A program made the translations under genes and the position numbers. Positions 26,469-34,317 of a DNA stretch of 64,000 nucleotides are shown here, in pieces. The DNA is from Cupriavidus phytohabitans (GTDB lineage Bacteria > Pseudomonadota > Gammaproteobacteria > Burkholderiales > Burkholderiaceae). The stretch covers positions 124,001-188,000 of the forward strand of contig NZ_AUFE01000003.1 of the NCBI RefSeq assembly GCF_000426345.1, read 5' to 3'. Each line of letters begins with the position of its first letter. The first letter of the stretch is position 1. Below the pieces are notes generated by a model that saw only the letters and a list, made by a program, of their open reading frames with translations, ran no database searches and was not told where the DNA came from.

Positions 26469-27482
26469 TCAGAGCAAGGTCTTGTCCAGTCCGAAGCGAG
26501 CCTTGAGCAGCTCGACCAGATCCTCCCGGGCACTACGGTCGCCCAGCTGGACATCGAGGACGACTCGCCCCGAATCCCACTCCTTGATGGTCCCGAGCAA
26601 CTGGCCGCCGTCGGTCCGGATCTTGTATTGCCGGCTGATTTCCTTGATCTTGCGCGCCTTGCCCTCCTGGGCATGCTTGCGGATCGCCTCGACTTCGCGG
26701 CTTGACAGGCCATCGTTGATGATCCGCGCAGCCAGCTCGCGGGTCCGCTCCTCCCCCGCCAACTTGCAGTACAAAGTCAGCTCATACCCGGCGGCGATGC
26801 CGATCGCGCTCGGCCGCTCGCGCATCACGCCAAGCACGGACTCGGGCAGGCGCAACAGCGCCAGCGTCTTGTTGACCGTGCCGGCGGACATCCCGGTCAG
26901 TTCGCAGATTTCTTCTTCCTTCTGGACCTTGCCTTCATCGAGCAGCTGGCGCCAGGCGATCGCATTGTCCAGTGCCGACTGGTCCGAGCGCTGCTCGTTG
27001 AGCATGAACGACAGCCGGTAGAAGTCCAGGTCGCTCAGGTCGTCCTCGACAAAGCACTCCATCTCGAGCTTGCCGGCTGACGCCAGCGCTCGTTTGCGGT
27101 AGTGGCCGTCGATCAGGATGTAGTGGCCGGGACGCGACGTGTCCGGGGCAGCGAGGCCGGGGGTCTTCTGTCCATGCGTGGCGATCGACGCCGCACGCTC
27201 CTGCACGATGGCGGGATCATAGATCCGGCGGGCATTCAGCGGATTGTCATGAAGCTGCGCCAGCGGAATCCGCACCAGCTGCCGGCCAGTCGCCATCTCG
27301 CCAGCACTTTCAGCGCTGAAAGCGGCAGCGGCATCGTTGGTCCTGCCCTGCAGCAGCCCATTCGGATGCTGCGAAATCGCTGCCTCGGCCCGGGCAAACC
27401 GGTCCAGCGTGTCGCTGCGGTGCTTCTCTGCCACCATGCCGGCGAGCATGCCGGCCTTGAGGCTTTTCAGTTTTGTAGCCAT
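26469..27482 (-). CDS. parB: Chromid partition protein ParB
   Basis: 337 residues. The N-terminal ParB/Spo0J nuclease-like domain includes VRIPLAQLHDNPLNARRIYD and HYILIDGHYRKRALASAG (the box equivalent to GERRxRA). The central helix-turn-helix DNA-binding part is EEEICELTGMSAGTVNKTLALLRLPESVLG. A C-terminal dimerisation domain follows. It starts 3 bases after the parA stop, so parA-parB form an operon. A parS-like palindrome lies inside its own coding sequence (27307-27322), and a second lies before parA. It should load onto parS and, with ParA, segregate this replicon. Confidence 0.94.
   Translation of the reverse strand: MATKLKSLKAGMLAGMVAEKHRSDTLDRFARAEAAISQHPNGLLQGRTNDAAAAFSAESAGEMATGRQLVRIPLAQLHDNPLNARRIYDPAIVQERAASIATHGQKTPGLAAPDTSRPGHYILIDGHYRKRALASAGKLEMECFVEDDLSDLDFYRLSFMLNEQRSDQSALDNAIAWRQLLDEGKVQKEEEICELTGMSAGTVNKTLALLRLPESVLGVMRERPSAIGIAAGYELTLYCKLAGEERTRELAARIINDGLSSREVEAIRKHAQEGKARKIKEISRQYKIRTDGGQLLGTIKEWDSGRVVLDVQLGDRSAREDLVELLKARFGLDKTLL
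27307..27322. promoter_or_regulatory. Putative parS site 1 (inside parB)
   Basis: CTTTCAGCGCTGAAAG is a perfect 16-bp palindrome, identical to the copy before parA (28156-28171) and not seen elsewhere in the window. A repeated perfect 16-bp palindrome restricted to the parAB locus is the usual appearance of chromid parS sites. Confidence 0.8.
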
Positions 27483-27485
27483 GCC

Positions 27486-28145
27486 TTATTGCTCAATCAA
27501 AGACAACACTTCGTCGACCATCATGTCGACCTCCTGTACCGCCTCACGCGCCCCGGCAACGCCATGGACAGTACAGCCGATCGCCTGGCATTCGCGGAAG
27601 GCCGAGCGCGATCCAATCATCGAATTCAGAAGCGGCACCTCGCCATCGTCTCCCAGGATCTCGATCGCCTGCCGCGCGATCGACACGCGCCGCTGCACCA
27701 TATTGGCCATCACCCGGATCAGCAAGGTTTCATTCTGGACTTGCGCATGTTGTGCCAGCGTTTTTGCTGCGACCGCCGCCCAGAGGTCCGGAGGCGATGG
27801 CACCACCGGGATGATGGCAAGGTCGGAGATCAGCAGCGCACTGGACGGCGCCGCCGAATGGACTGCAGGCGGACAGTCGACAACGATGTAATCGTAATCG
27901 TGCACAAACTTCCGAACTTCTCGGTGCATGGCGCCGCCCGATGGCGCGAGGCCGATCACCGACGCGGGGAACGGGCGCTCATCGCTGGCCTGGGCGGCCC
28001 AGCGGGTGGCGGTGCCTTGTTCGTCCATGTCAACCAACATGGAGCGGGCACCCCGCAGGCCCAGCGTTCCCGCCAGGTGCATGCTGACCGTGGTCTTTCC
28101 GCAACCACCTTTCTGGTTGAAGACGGTGATGATTTTGGCTGCCAC
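27486..28145 (-). CDS. parA: Chromid partition ATPase ParA
   Basis: 219 residues from GTG 28145, with GAGAGG about 6 bases upstream. Deviant Walker A QKGGCGKTT at 11-19, Walker A-prime ARSMLVDMDEQGTATRW and Walker B DYIVVDCPP. It lacks an N-terminal helix-turn-helix, so it is the short (type Ib-like) ParA, and autoregulation is unlikely to be through a ParA DNA-binding domain. It works with ParB to move the replicon over the nucleoid. A parS-like palindrome lies 11 bases upstream of its start codon and could let ParB repress the operon. Confidence 0.95.
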   Translation of the reverse strand: MAAKIITVFNQKGGCGKTTVSMHLAGTLGLRGARSMLVDMDEQGTATRWAAQASDERPFPASVIGLAPSGGAMHREVRKFVHDYDYIVVDCPPAVHSAAPSSALLISDLAIIPVVPSPPDLWAAVAAKTLAQHAQVQNETLLIRVMANMVQRRVSIARQAIEILGDDGEVPLLNSMIGSRSAFRECQAIGCTVHGVAGAREAVQEVDMMVDEVLSLIEQ

Positions 28146-28155
28146 TGCGACCTCT

Positions 28156-28171
28156 CTTTCAGCGCTGAAAG
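28156..28171. promoter_or_regulatory. Putative parS site 2 (upstream of parA)
   Basis: A second exact CTTTCAGCGCTGAAAG palindrome just before the parA ribosome site. It could serve as both centromere and operator of the parAB operon. Confidence 0.8.
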
Positions 28172-28369
28172 CGCGGTTTGACTCTTAAGGCGCAACTGTA
28201 GCCAAAAGGAGGTGGCGCTTCAACCATTTTCCAAATTTACAAAAATTTTAATGAGGTACGAAGAAAGGCACCCGGCTTTTTTGGCAGGCGCCAGGGCTTC
28301 GACAATAAATTTGCTTGAAATGCGGGCGCCCCTGTGTCTAAAGTATTTGTAGTGCGCATTACGCCGCAC
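28172..28369. other. AT-rich divergent spacer between parA and the cold-shock gene
   Basis: About 200 bases, notably AT-rich at 28225-28260 (aaatttacaaaaatttt). It is likely to hold the parAB promoter on the minus strand. Confidence 0.5.
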
Positions 28370-28398
28370 ATGACACCGCAATCCAAAGTGGTTATGAT
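28370..28398 (+). promoter_or_regulatory. Sigma-70 promoter of the cold-shock gene
   Basis: ATGACA at 28370-28375, 17-base spacer, TATGAT at 28393-28398. The start would be near 28405, giving a leader of about 120 bases, typical of cold-shock genes whose leaders control translation at low temperature. Confidence 0.65.
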
Positions 28399-28523
28399 GC
28401 GCGCTACAGTCGAGTCAAGTCGTGTCAACCTCGTCGGCTTCCGTTCGGTATCTACGAGAACTCAACGTGCTTGAACGGTTGTTTGCGTGGTGTACTAGAA
28501 CTTGCTTCGAAAAGGAAATTCTT

Positions 28524-28727
28524 ATGGCAACCGGTACGGTCAAGTGGTTTAACGAGACCAAGGGCTTCGGCTTCATTACCCCGGACGACGGTGGTGCAGA
28601 TCTGTTTGCGCACTTTTCCGAAATCCAGGGCTCTGGCTTCAAGACCCTGAAGGATGGGCAGCGCGTGACGTTTGAAGTCAAGCAGGGGCCGAAGGGTCTG
28701 CAGGCTTCGGGCATCAAGCCGGCCTGA
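28524..28727 (+). CDS. Cold-shock protein, CspA family (left of origin)
   Basis: 67 residues, the normal size. RNP1 KGFGFI and RNP2 LFAHFS are intact ([30 protein letters not shown]). AAGGAA precedes ATG 28524 by 7 bases. It acts as a single-stranded nucleic-acid chaperone in the cytoplasm. It converges on repA and shares a strong terminator with it. A second csp gene lies on the far side of the origin (31499), so the repA-origin block is bracketed by two csp genes. Confidence 0.96.
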   Translation: MATGTVKWFNETKGFGFITPDDGGADLFAHFSEIQGSGFKTLKDGQRVTFEVKQGPKGLQASGIKPA

Positions 28728-28773
28728 TCCAGCTGATTTGCCCGCTGCGGCAACCCTGCAACGGCGGACAAAC

Positions 28774-28806
28774 AAAAAGGCAAGCGTTGAACGCTTGCCT
28801 TTTTTT
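28774..28806. terminator. Bidirectional terminator between csp and repA
   Basis: AGGCAAGCG at 28778-28786 pairs with CGCTTGCCT at 28792-28800, flanked by an A-run on the left and seven Ts on the right. It should end both the rightward csp and the leftward repA transcript (repA stops at 28832). Confidence 0.9.
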
Positions 28807-28831
28807 GCGTCTGGCCCTTGTGGCCGGGCGC

Positions 28832-29980
28832 TCAGCCCAGCTTGCGCACACTGGTACGGGACGGCTGCAGGATCAGCGCCTTGGACGAATCCGCATCGAC
28901 CTTTGCGCCAGGATAGACCACCAGCACGTCCTTCAGCGCCTTGCGGAACAGCGCGCGGAACTTGCGCTCGCTTTCGGTTTCGGTGCCAAACTGCATTTGC
29001 AGGGCTTCCCAGGGGATCTCGGTGCGTCGCTGGATCGTGAAGAACCGGTAGGTCAGCCACGAATAAACGTCCAGGGCGAATGGCGACTGCTTCAGCGCCT
29101 TCAGTGCGCGCATGTCCACCGGTACCGGGCGGTTGACCAGTTCGTTGAAAAACGGCTCGGACAGCACCACAAAACTCTCGAACATCGAGCCCTGCCCCGG
29201 CTGCATCGGGTCCCACCAAGTGGACAATTGGTCGGCCAGCAGGTAGCCGACGCGGTCGATCGATAACGGCTCGTGGTTCGGGTTCTGGTTCTGGCTCGGC
29301 GTGGACTTGTTCTGCACGATCGCAATGGTCGCGGAAAACAGCCGGATCATCTGCTGGCGCACCAGCGTCATGGTGCCGCGCTTGCCGCCGGTAGCCATCG
29401 GGATACCGAGGTTGTACATGAACTCGGACAACGAATTGCCCAGCGAGATGCGCCGGTCTTCCACCGTCCCGGTGAACTCGCCCCGCTTCTTCTTCGCCAT
29501 GATCTCCTTGCCGATCCAGGCAAGCATCAAGCGCGGATAGGAGCCATAGGGATAGCCCAGCGAGACCGTCTCCGACACCAGCTTCTGGCGGCCATTGGCC
29601 GCGCGTTCGGAGCGTTGCTGCGTGAAGTAGCCGGGCTGGATCATCAGCGAGATATTGCCGCTGGTGCGCGTCCATACCGGCGGCGCGCCCTTGGGCGCCC
29701 GATATGGCAGCGTGACCTGGACGCTGGCGCGGCTCAGGAAGCCAACTTCGCCGCTTTGCCAGGCGTCCTCGCGTTCCATGGCTTGCGCCTCGTCAAACAG
29801 GCGCTGGAATTTCTCGGACGGAACCAGGCTGTTCTCGTTGCCGGGAACAATGATGCGGGAGGGTTCGGCGTCCATGTCGAGGACACTTCGATCCCCCGTG
29901 GCGGCCGGGGAGCGTTTGATGGGCATATTGGCGTGCTTCGGATTACCCGCCTTTGTACTCGAAGCCGCAAAGGTTGTCAC
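28832..29980 (-). CDS. repA: Replication initiation protein RepA of the chromid
   Basis: 382 residues from GTG 29980; an ATG at 29926 (MPIKRSPAATGDRS) is an alternative. It matches the plasmid-encoded RepA family: VGFLSRASVQVTLPYRAPKGAP, ETVSLGYPYGSYPRLMLAWIGKEIM, ISLGNSLSEFMYNLGIP, SFVVLSEPFFNELVNRPVPVDMRALKALKQSPFALDVYSWLTYRFF. These form the winged-helix initiator that binds iterons. The adjacent origin carries many copies of one 16-mer, the expected RepA target. One copy (29980-29995) touches the GTG start, so RepA probably represses itself. No good ribosome site precedes either start, consistent with low expression. Confidence 0.94.
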   Translation of the reverse strand: MTTFAASSTKAGNPKHANMPIKRSPAATGDRSVLDMDAEPSRIIVPGNENSLVPSEKFQRLFDEAQAMEREDAWQSGEVGFLSRASVQVTLPYRAPKGAPPVWTRTSGNISLMIQPGYFTQQRSERAANGRQKLVSETVSLGYPYGSYPRLMLAWIGKEIMAKKKRGEFTGTVEDRRISLGNSLSEFMYNLGIPMATGGKRGTMTLVRQQMIRLFSATIAIVQNKSTPSQNQNPNHEPLSIDRVGYLLADQLSTWWDPMQPGQGSMFESFVVLSEPFFNELVNRPVPVDMRALKALKQSPFALDVYSWLTYRFFTIQRRTEIPWEALQMQFGTETESERKFRALFRKALKDVLVVYPGAKVDADSSKALILQPSRTSVRKLG

Positions 29981-29995
29981 GCAGAAACAGGTACG
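29980..29995 (-). promoter_or_regulatory. Iteron overlapping the repA start (probable autoregulatory operator)
   Basis: CGCAGAAACAGGTACG is the complement of the iteron variant CGTACCTGTTTCTGCG. It abuts the GTG start of repA, so RepA bound here would block its own expression. Confidence 0.7.
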
Positions 29996-30203
29996 CTGAG
30001 GCGCTGTCCTGGTTGCCGGGGTTTTGTTATCCGGGGACTCTCATGACTGGCAGCTGGGGGGCGAACGGTGGGCAACCCGCAAGGGTTGTCCACGGTGCGC
30101 AACCCTGTGACTACCAGTAAACGATACCAATACGGGTTAACTACTTGTAAACCGTATACGTGAAGTTCAGCGCCTTGATTCATAAGGGGAAAAACCACCC
30201 CTG

Positions 30204-31315
30204 CGAACCCGATTCTGCGGACAAACGTACTCGATTCTGCGAAGGGCCGAACCCGAATCTGCGACGCCCCGAACCTGTATCTGCGAACCGCGCGTACTGG
30301 TTTCTGCGGGGATAACCCCGTGTTTCCACAGGCTTTTCCACAACGGCAGCATTGCAGAGCGTACCCGTTTCTGCGGCGCCCCAGGCGGTATACGCCGTTT
30401 ACACCGGATTTACCGCTGGATTGCACGGCCGGGAGGCCGGCGGCCCGGGTTATCCACGCAGAAAAAGGTTCGACCCTGGGGCCGCGCTCATCCGCCTGAT
30501 GCTGGCAGCGTACCCATTTCTGCGACGGATGACCCTAATCCGTACCCGTTTCTGCGCCGCGAAGAAAAAACACCTTGCCTCCGGCTCGGCGTACCTGTTT
30601 CTGCGGCGTACCCGTTTCTGCGTCAGAGCCGCCCGTACGCCGGAGTTCGGTCTGCGTACCCGTTTCTGCGTGCCCGACCCCAGGGCGGCATGGATGCATC
30701 CGTACCCATTTCTGCGTTGATAAAAGGGGTCTGCGAATAGACGCACCGGCAAGTTTCCATTATATATCGGCCAATCATGAAAAGCTAGCGCTCACACTCA
30801 ACGTATACGTCGAGATACCGCCTTTTGAGTGGGCGTACCCGTTTCTGCGGGGAACCCCGGCTAAGCTTCGCCCCAGCCAGGCCGACGCCCCTGGGAAACC
30901 CCGTACCCCGTACCCGTTTCTGCGTGTGAACGTGGCGTGCAAAAACGAACGAGGCGTACCTGTTTCTGCGGCGGCTCGTTTCAGACCTTTGAGGGATCGG
31001 GTCTTGTGCGCTGCAATAGGAGGCGTACCCGTTTCTGCGTAGCATCCGAAGCCTGTTTGTGTGGATATCTCAGCGCCGGGCCGTCACTGGCGCACCATTG
31101 ATCTGGCGGGCCCGGAAACGTGGCGATGCCAGGCGTACCTGTTTCTGCGAAGGGCGCGAGGACACACGGGGTGGGGCCCAGACCCGGGCGTACCCGATTC
31201 TGCGTCCCCGCCGGGGTGTGACGAGGCTCTATGGAGGCGTGGCGTACCCGTTTCTGCGTAAGTCGACCACGACCATTCCCGGATTCCTGCGCAGCAAGGC
31301 GTACCTGTTTCTGCG
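30204..31315 (+). repeat. RepA iteron array (21 copies of a 16-mer)
   Basis: Consensus CGTACCCGTTTCTGCG. Exact copies start at 30360, 30541, 30607, 30655, 30834, 30909, 31024 and 31243. CGTACCTGTTTCTGCG copies start at 30590, 30955, 31134 and 31300. CGTACCCATTTCTGCG copies start at 30509 and 30701. Weaker copies start at 30204, 30226, 30248, 30270, 30293 and 31189, and a reversed weak copy at 30457. All but 30457 point the same way. The left block (30204-30308) is degenerate at 22-bp or near-22-bp spacing, while the rest are irregularly spaced. Confidence 0.92.
30450..30458 (+). promoter_or_regulatory. DnaA-box-like site
   Basis: TTATCCACG differs from the TTATCCACA consensus by one base and overlaps the reversed iteron at 30457. 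Companion candidates are TTTTCCACA at 30334-30342 and TTGTCCACG at 30086-30094. Confidence 0.6.
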
Positions 31316-31432
31316 GACGCGGGCGTGTGGAAGGAAGGTGTGCGCAGGACCGGCGCAACGGGAGGGAGAAGCGGAGGGCGGCTGACCGGTGAACCTGGTG
31401 CCGCGGGCAGGCAGCACAAGCCGCCGGAAAAC

Positions 31433-31459
31433 AAAAAACCCCGCCGAGGCGGGGTTTTT
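31433..31459. terminator. Terminator of the right-hand cold-shock gene
   Basis: CCCCGCC (31439-31445) pairs with GGCGGGG (31448-31454), with six As on the left and five Ts on the right. It works for the leftward csp gene that stops at 31499, and shields the origin from transcription. Confidence 0.88.
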
Positions 31460-31498
31460 CAGTTGCGTGGCGCGCACGTGGCGCGCCTTGGGCAACGC

Positions 31499-31702
31499 TT
31501 ACAGCGGGGTGATGTTCGCTGCCTGCAGGCCCTTCGGACCGTTCTTGACTTCGAACTGCACACGCTGGTTTTCCTGCAGCGACTTGAAGCCGTCGGCGCG
31601 GATTTCCGAGAAGTGGGCGAAGAGGTCGTCACCACCTGCGTCCGGCTTGATGAAGCCAAAACCCTTGGCGTCGTTGAACCACTTGACGATACCGGTTTGC
31701 AT
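31499..31702 (-). CDS. Cold-shock protein, CspA family (right of origin)
   Basis: 67 residues with intact RNP motifs ([32 protein letters not shown]). It is clearly paralogous to the csp at 28524 but reads leftward, towards the origin, and stops at a strong terminator. The leader contains a 12-bp perfect hairpin (31733-31758) 30 bases before the ATG, a possible temperature-responsive or translation-controlling element. Confidence 0.96.
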   Translation of the reverse strand: MQTGIVKWFNDAKGFGFIKPDAGGDDLFAHFSEIRADGFKSLQENQRVQFEVKNGPKGLQAANITPL

Positions 31703-31732
31703 GATTTGCTTTCCAGAAAAAGGATATTAAAC

Positions 31733-31758
31733 GTCGGATGGCGCACGCGCCATCCGAC
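31733..31758 (-). promoter_or_regulatory. Hairpin in the csp leader
   Basis: GTCGGATGGCGC (31733-31744) and its exact complement (31747-31758) are separated by AC. There is no immediate U-run. The position in the 5-prime leader of a cold-shock gene suggests an RNA structure affecting translation or stability; a DNA operator is also possible. Confidence 0.6.
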
Positions 31759-32154
31759 AGGGGAACTCAAGGAAAGGACACCATGGACAACCGAAGTACC
31801 AGACGGTGGCTAACGAATGAACTGTTGCCTCGTCGCTTGAATCTAGCCGCGTTTATACGGGGGATTGAGGCCAGCGTCAAGTTGGGGCAGCCCCGAACCC
31901 GCCATGCCCGGGCGCGCCGGCGCCGCGCCCAGCCTCTGTGCGCCCAATATCCGCCCTGGAATCCGCTGTGGAATCCGCTGTGGAATCCGCTGTGGGATCA
32001 TCACGCCTTTTGCATATCGCTTATCCGTTTGCGCCGTGGCGGACCCGGCCCATTCTGGGCCAGAGTACGCTTGCCGCATGGTGGCGCGCCACCCGGCCAC
32101 GGCCGCGCCGGCATGCCTGCCGCGGACACGATAACGATGCCAGGAGACTCAGTC
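31759..32154. other. Divergent spacer between csp and the purine permease
   Basis: About 400 bases. It contains three exact 12-bp tandem units TGGAATCCGCTG (31957-31992). The permease frame stays open through this region and an ATG at 31783 has a fair ribosome site, but the encoded stretch is not like any permease N-terminus. Confidence 0.5.
31957..31992 (+). repeat. 12-bp tandem repeat (3 units)
   Basis: TGGAATCCGCTG occurs three times exactly and is followed by a degenerate TGGGATC start of a fourth. Confidence 0.85.
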
Positions 32155-33519
32155 ATGTCGATGCCGGAACCCGCTTCCAAGCCGGGTACGCCTTCCGTTA
32201 ACCCCTCGCGCGGCCAGCCGACGCTGCTCGAGCGCCTGTTCAAGCTGCGCGAGCACCAGACTGATGTCCGCACCGAGATCCTCGCCGGCATCACCACTTT
32301 CCTGACGATGGCGTACATCATCTTCGTCAACCCGTCGATCCTGGGCGACGCCGGCATGCCCAAGGACGCGGTCTTCGTCGCGACCTGCGTGGCCGCGGCG
32401 ATCGGTACGCTGATCATGGGGTTCTATGCCAATTACCCGATTGCGCTGGCACCCGGCATGGGCCTGAACGCGTACTTTGCGTACACCGTGGTGAAGGGCA
32501 TGGGCTTTCCGTGGGAGGCGGCGCTGGGCGCGGTCTTCATCTCGGGCTGCCTGTTCCTGCTGGTGACGCTGTTCCGCGTGCGCGAAATGATCGTCAACGG
32601 CATCCCGCATTCCATCCGCGTGGCGATCACCGCGGGTATCGGCCTGTTCCTGGCGATCGTCGCGCTGAAGAATGCCGGCATCGTGGCCGCGAGCCCGGCG
32701 ACGCTGGTCACCCTCGGCGACCTGCACCAGCCGCCGGCGGTGCTGGCCATTGTCGGCTTCTTCGTGATCGTCGCGCTGGACCACCTGCGCGTGAAGGGTG
32801 CGATCCTGATCGGTATCCTGCTGACCACGTTGCTGAGCTTCGCTTTTGCCGGCAACACCTTCCACGGCGTGTTTTCGGCACCTCCTTCGCTGAGCCCGAC
32901 GCTGCTGAAGCTCGATATCTCGGCGGCGCTGTCGATCGGCATCATCAATGTCGTGCTGGTGTTCTTCCTGGTCGAGCTGTTCGATGCCACCGGCACGCTG
33001 ATGGGCGTGGCCAATCGCGCCGGCCTGCTCAAGGCCGGCCGCATGGACCGGCTGAACAAGGCGTTGATGGCTGACAGCACCGCCATCATGGCCGGCTCGT
33101 TCCTTGGTACGTCGTCGACGACTGCGTACATCGAAAGCGCTTCCGGCGTGCAGGCCGGCGGGCGCACGGGGCTGACCGCGGTGACAGTGGCGGTGTTGTT
33201 CCTGGCGGCGCTGTTCATCGCGCCGCTGGCGGGTACGGTTCCTGCCTATGCCACCGCGCCGGCGCTGCTGTATGTGTCCTGCCTGATGTTGCGCGAACTG
33301 CTGGAGATCGACTGGAACGACGTCACCGAAGTCGTGCCGGCGGTCATGACCGCGCTGGGTATGCCCTTCACGTACTCGGTCGCGAACGGGGTGGCGTTCG
33401 GTTTCATCAGCTACGCGGCACTGAAGCTGCTGACCGGGCGCGCGCGCAGCGTGCCGGTGATGGTCTGGATCATCGCCGCGGTCTTTGTGTTCAAGTTCTA
33501 TTACTTGCCTGGCCACTAG
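32155..33519 (+). CDS. Purine (guanine/hypoxanthine/adenine) permease, AzgA-like NCS2 family
   Basis: 454 residues from ATG 32155, with GGAG 8 bases upstream. About 12-14 membrane segments. Signatures are TEILAGITTFLTMAYIIFVNPSIL at the start, NYPIALAPGMGLNAYFAYTVV, VELFDATGTLMGVANRAGLL and GTSSTTAYIESASGVQAGGRTGL, which carry the substrate-binding Asp/Glu residues of bacterial AzgA-type proton-coupled purine transporters (GhxP, AdeP, PbuG). It imports nucleobases across the inner membrane. Three iteron copies follow within 280 bases of its stop. Confidence 0.93.
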   Translation: MSMPEPASKPGTPSVNPSRGQPTLLERLFKLREHQTDVRTEILAGITTFLTMAYIIFVNPSILGDAGMPKDAVFVATCVAAAIGTLIMGFYANYPIALAPGMGLNAYFAYTVVKGMGFPWEAALGAVFISGCLFLLVTLFRVREMIVNGIPHSIRVAITAGIGLFLAIVALKNAGIVAASPATLVTLGDLHQPPAVLAIVGFFVIVALDHLRVKGAILIGILLTTLLSFAFAGNTFHGVFSAPPSLSPTLLKLDISAALSIGIINVVLVFFLVELFDATGTLMGVANRAGLLKAGRMDRLNKALMADSTAIMAGSFLGTSSTTAYIESASGVQAGGRTGLTAVTVAVLFLAALFIAPLAGTVPAYATAPALLYVSCLMLRELLEIDWNDVTEVVPAVMTALGMPFTYSVANGVAFGFISYAALKLLTGRARSVPVMVWIIAAVFVFKFYYLPGH

Positions 33520-33628
33520 GCATTTCTGGCGGCAAGAGCAGACGTGGGCGGCACTGGCCGCCCATTCTTTATCGCGCAGGCCCCTTGTTCCATCGCAGGA
33601 AGGCCGGAATGCCGCAAGGCGCGCAAAG

Positions 33629-33644
33629 CGTACCCAATTCTGCG
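33629..33644 (+). repeat. Distal origin-type iteron (variant)
   Basis: CGTACCCAATTCTGCG, two differences from the main iteron; it combines changes that occur separately in the origin array. Confidence 0.75.
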
Positions 33645-33674
33645 GGCGGTCCCCAACCGCACGAGCGTTCGCAG

Positions 33675-33690
33675 CGTACCTGTTTCTGCG
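33675..33690 (+). repeat. Distal origin-type iteron
   Basis: CGTACCTGTTTCTGCG, identical to four copies in the origin array and to the operator at the repA start. Confidence 0.85.
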
Positions 33691-33786
33691 TGCTGCAATT
33701 CGATGGCCTTGGCGCGAACCATACCGCCTCGCACCGGCCAGGCTGGCTGCCGAGAGCGCTGGCATCACCCGTTCGGGGTGCGAAAG

Positions 33787-33802
33787 CGTACCCGTTTCTG
33801 CG
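33787..33802 (+). repeat. Distal origin-type iteron (exact)
   Basis: CGTACCCGTTTCTGCG, exact consensus. Confidence 0.85.
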
Positions 33803-33860
33803 TACCATGCCGGCGAAGAAACGGCTGGCCAGCGGCACGACAGAGGGGCCGCAATCCCAT

Positions 33861-33920
33861 TCGAAATTTAGTCCGAAATTCGGTCCGAAATTTGGCGCGA
33901 AATTCGGTCCCAAATCTGTC
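33861..33920 (+). repeat. 12-bp degenerate tandem repeat
   Basis: About five units of TCCGAAATTYGG (33861-33920), an AT-rich element in a GC-rich setting about 100 bases from the nearest iteron. It could be a minisatellite or a protein-binding array. Confidence 0.75.
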
Positions 33921-34060
33921 ACAGATCAAGCCGGCAAACGGCTTCCGATGCGCCGATTGGCGGTGTGCAGGCCGGCTCATACCAAAGTATGAGATTGGGT
34001 GTAACTCACCCACTCAGGGCTGGACAAACCGCCCCAAATGCACTGAACTATAGGCGTGGC

Positions 34061-34090
34061 AAAGAGGGGCGCGGCAAGGCGCCCCTTCTT
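34061..34090 (+). terminator. Terminator-like hairpin
   Basis: GGGGCGC (34066-34072) pairs with GCGCCCC (34079-34085), followed by TTCTT. No gene ends close by, so its role is unclear. Confidence 0.45.
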
Positions 34091-34317
34091 CACTCCGGTG
34101 CATGCGGCTGGATTGCCGGAGCACACCGAGCGCGCGTTGGCGCCGTCCGCCAGTAAAGGGGGCAGCTCGGATGAGATCGCCAGACAAGGCGGCAAGGCCA
34201 CGACCAGGGAGCGTGCGGGAAAAACACGTGCGCCACGCAGACATTAATAATTCCAAGACTGACAAGTGGTATCCGCAGACGTGTAGTGCCGGGGGATGTT
34301 GTTCAACGGGGATAATC

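Larger units (their letters stand above)
29996..31400. other. ori2: Chromid replication origin region
   Basis: About 1.4 kb with no credible gene; the frames seen come from repeated iterons. It contains 21 iteron-type 16-mers (30204-31315). DnaA-box-like sites are TTGTCCACG (30086), TTTTCCACA (30334) and TTATCCACG (30450). AT-rich stretches at 30121-30175 and 30719-30800 (fccattatatat-type core near 30760) are candidates for duplex opening. An inverted repeat CAACCC-GCAA-GGGTTG is at about 30073-30088. RepA, ParA and ParB lie on one side. Confidence 0.85.
33520..34317. other. Intergenic region with iterons and a tandem repeat
   Basis: 800 bases without a credible gene. It holds three origin-type 16-mers (33629, 33675, 33787), a 12-bp degenerate tandem repeat (33861-33920) and a terminator-like hairpin at 34061-34090. 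Confidence 0.6.

Noticed and set aside
30352-31385. Several open frames on both strands across the origin
   Set aside because: They are made of repeated AYPFLR/VPVSA/TRFCV-type peptides that are just the iteron read in different frames; no ribosome sites or family features.
31783-32154. Upstream ATG with a fair ribosome site in frame with the purine permease
   Set aside because: The extra 124 residues have no permease similarity and run through a tandem repeat; the start at 32155 with GGAG gives a normal family length.
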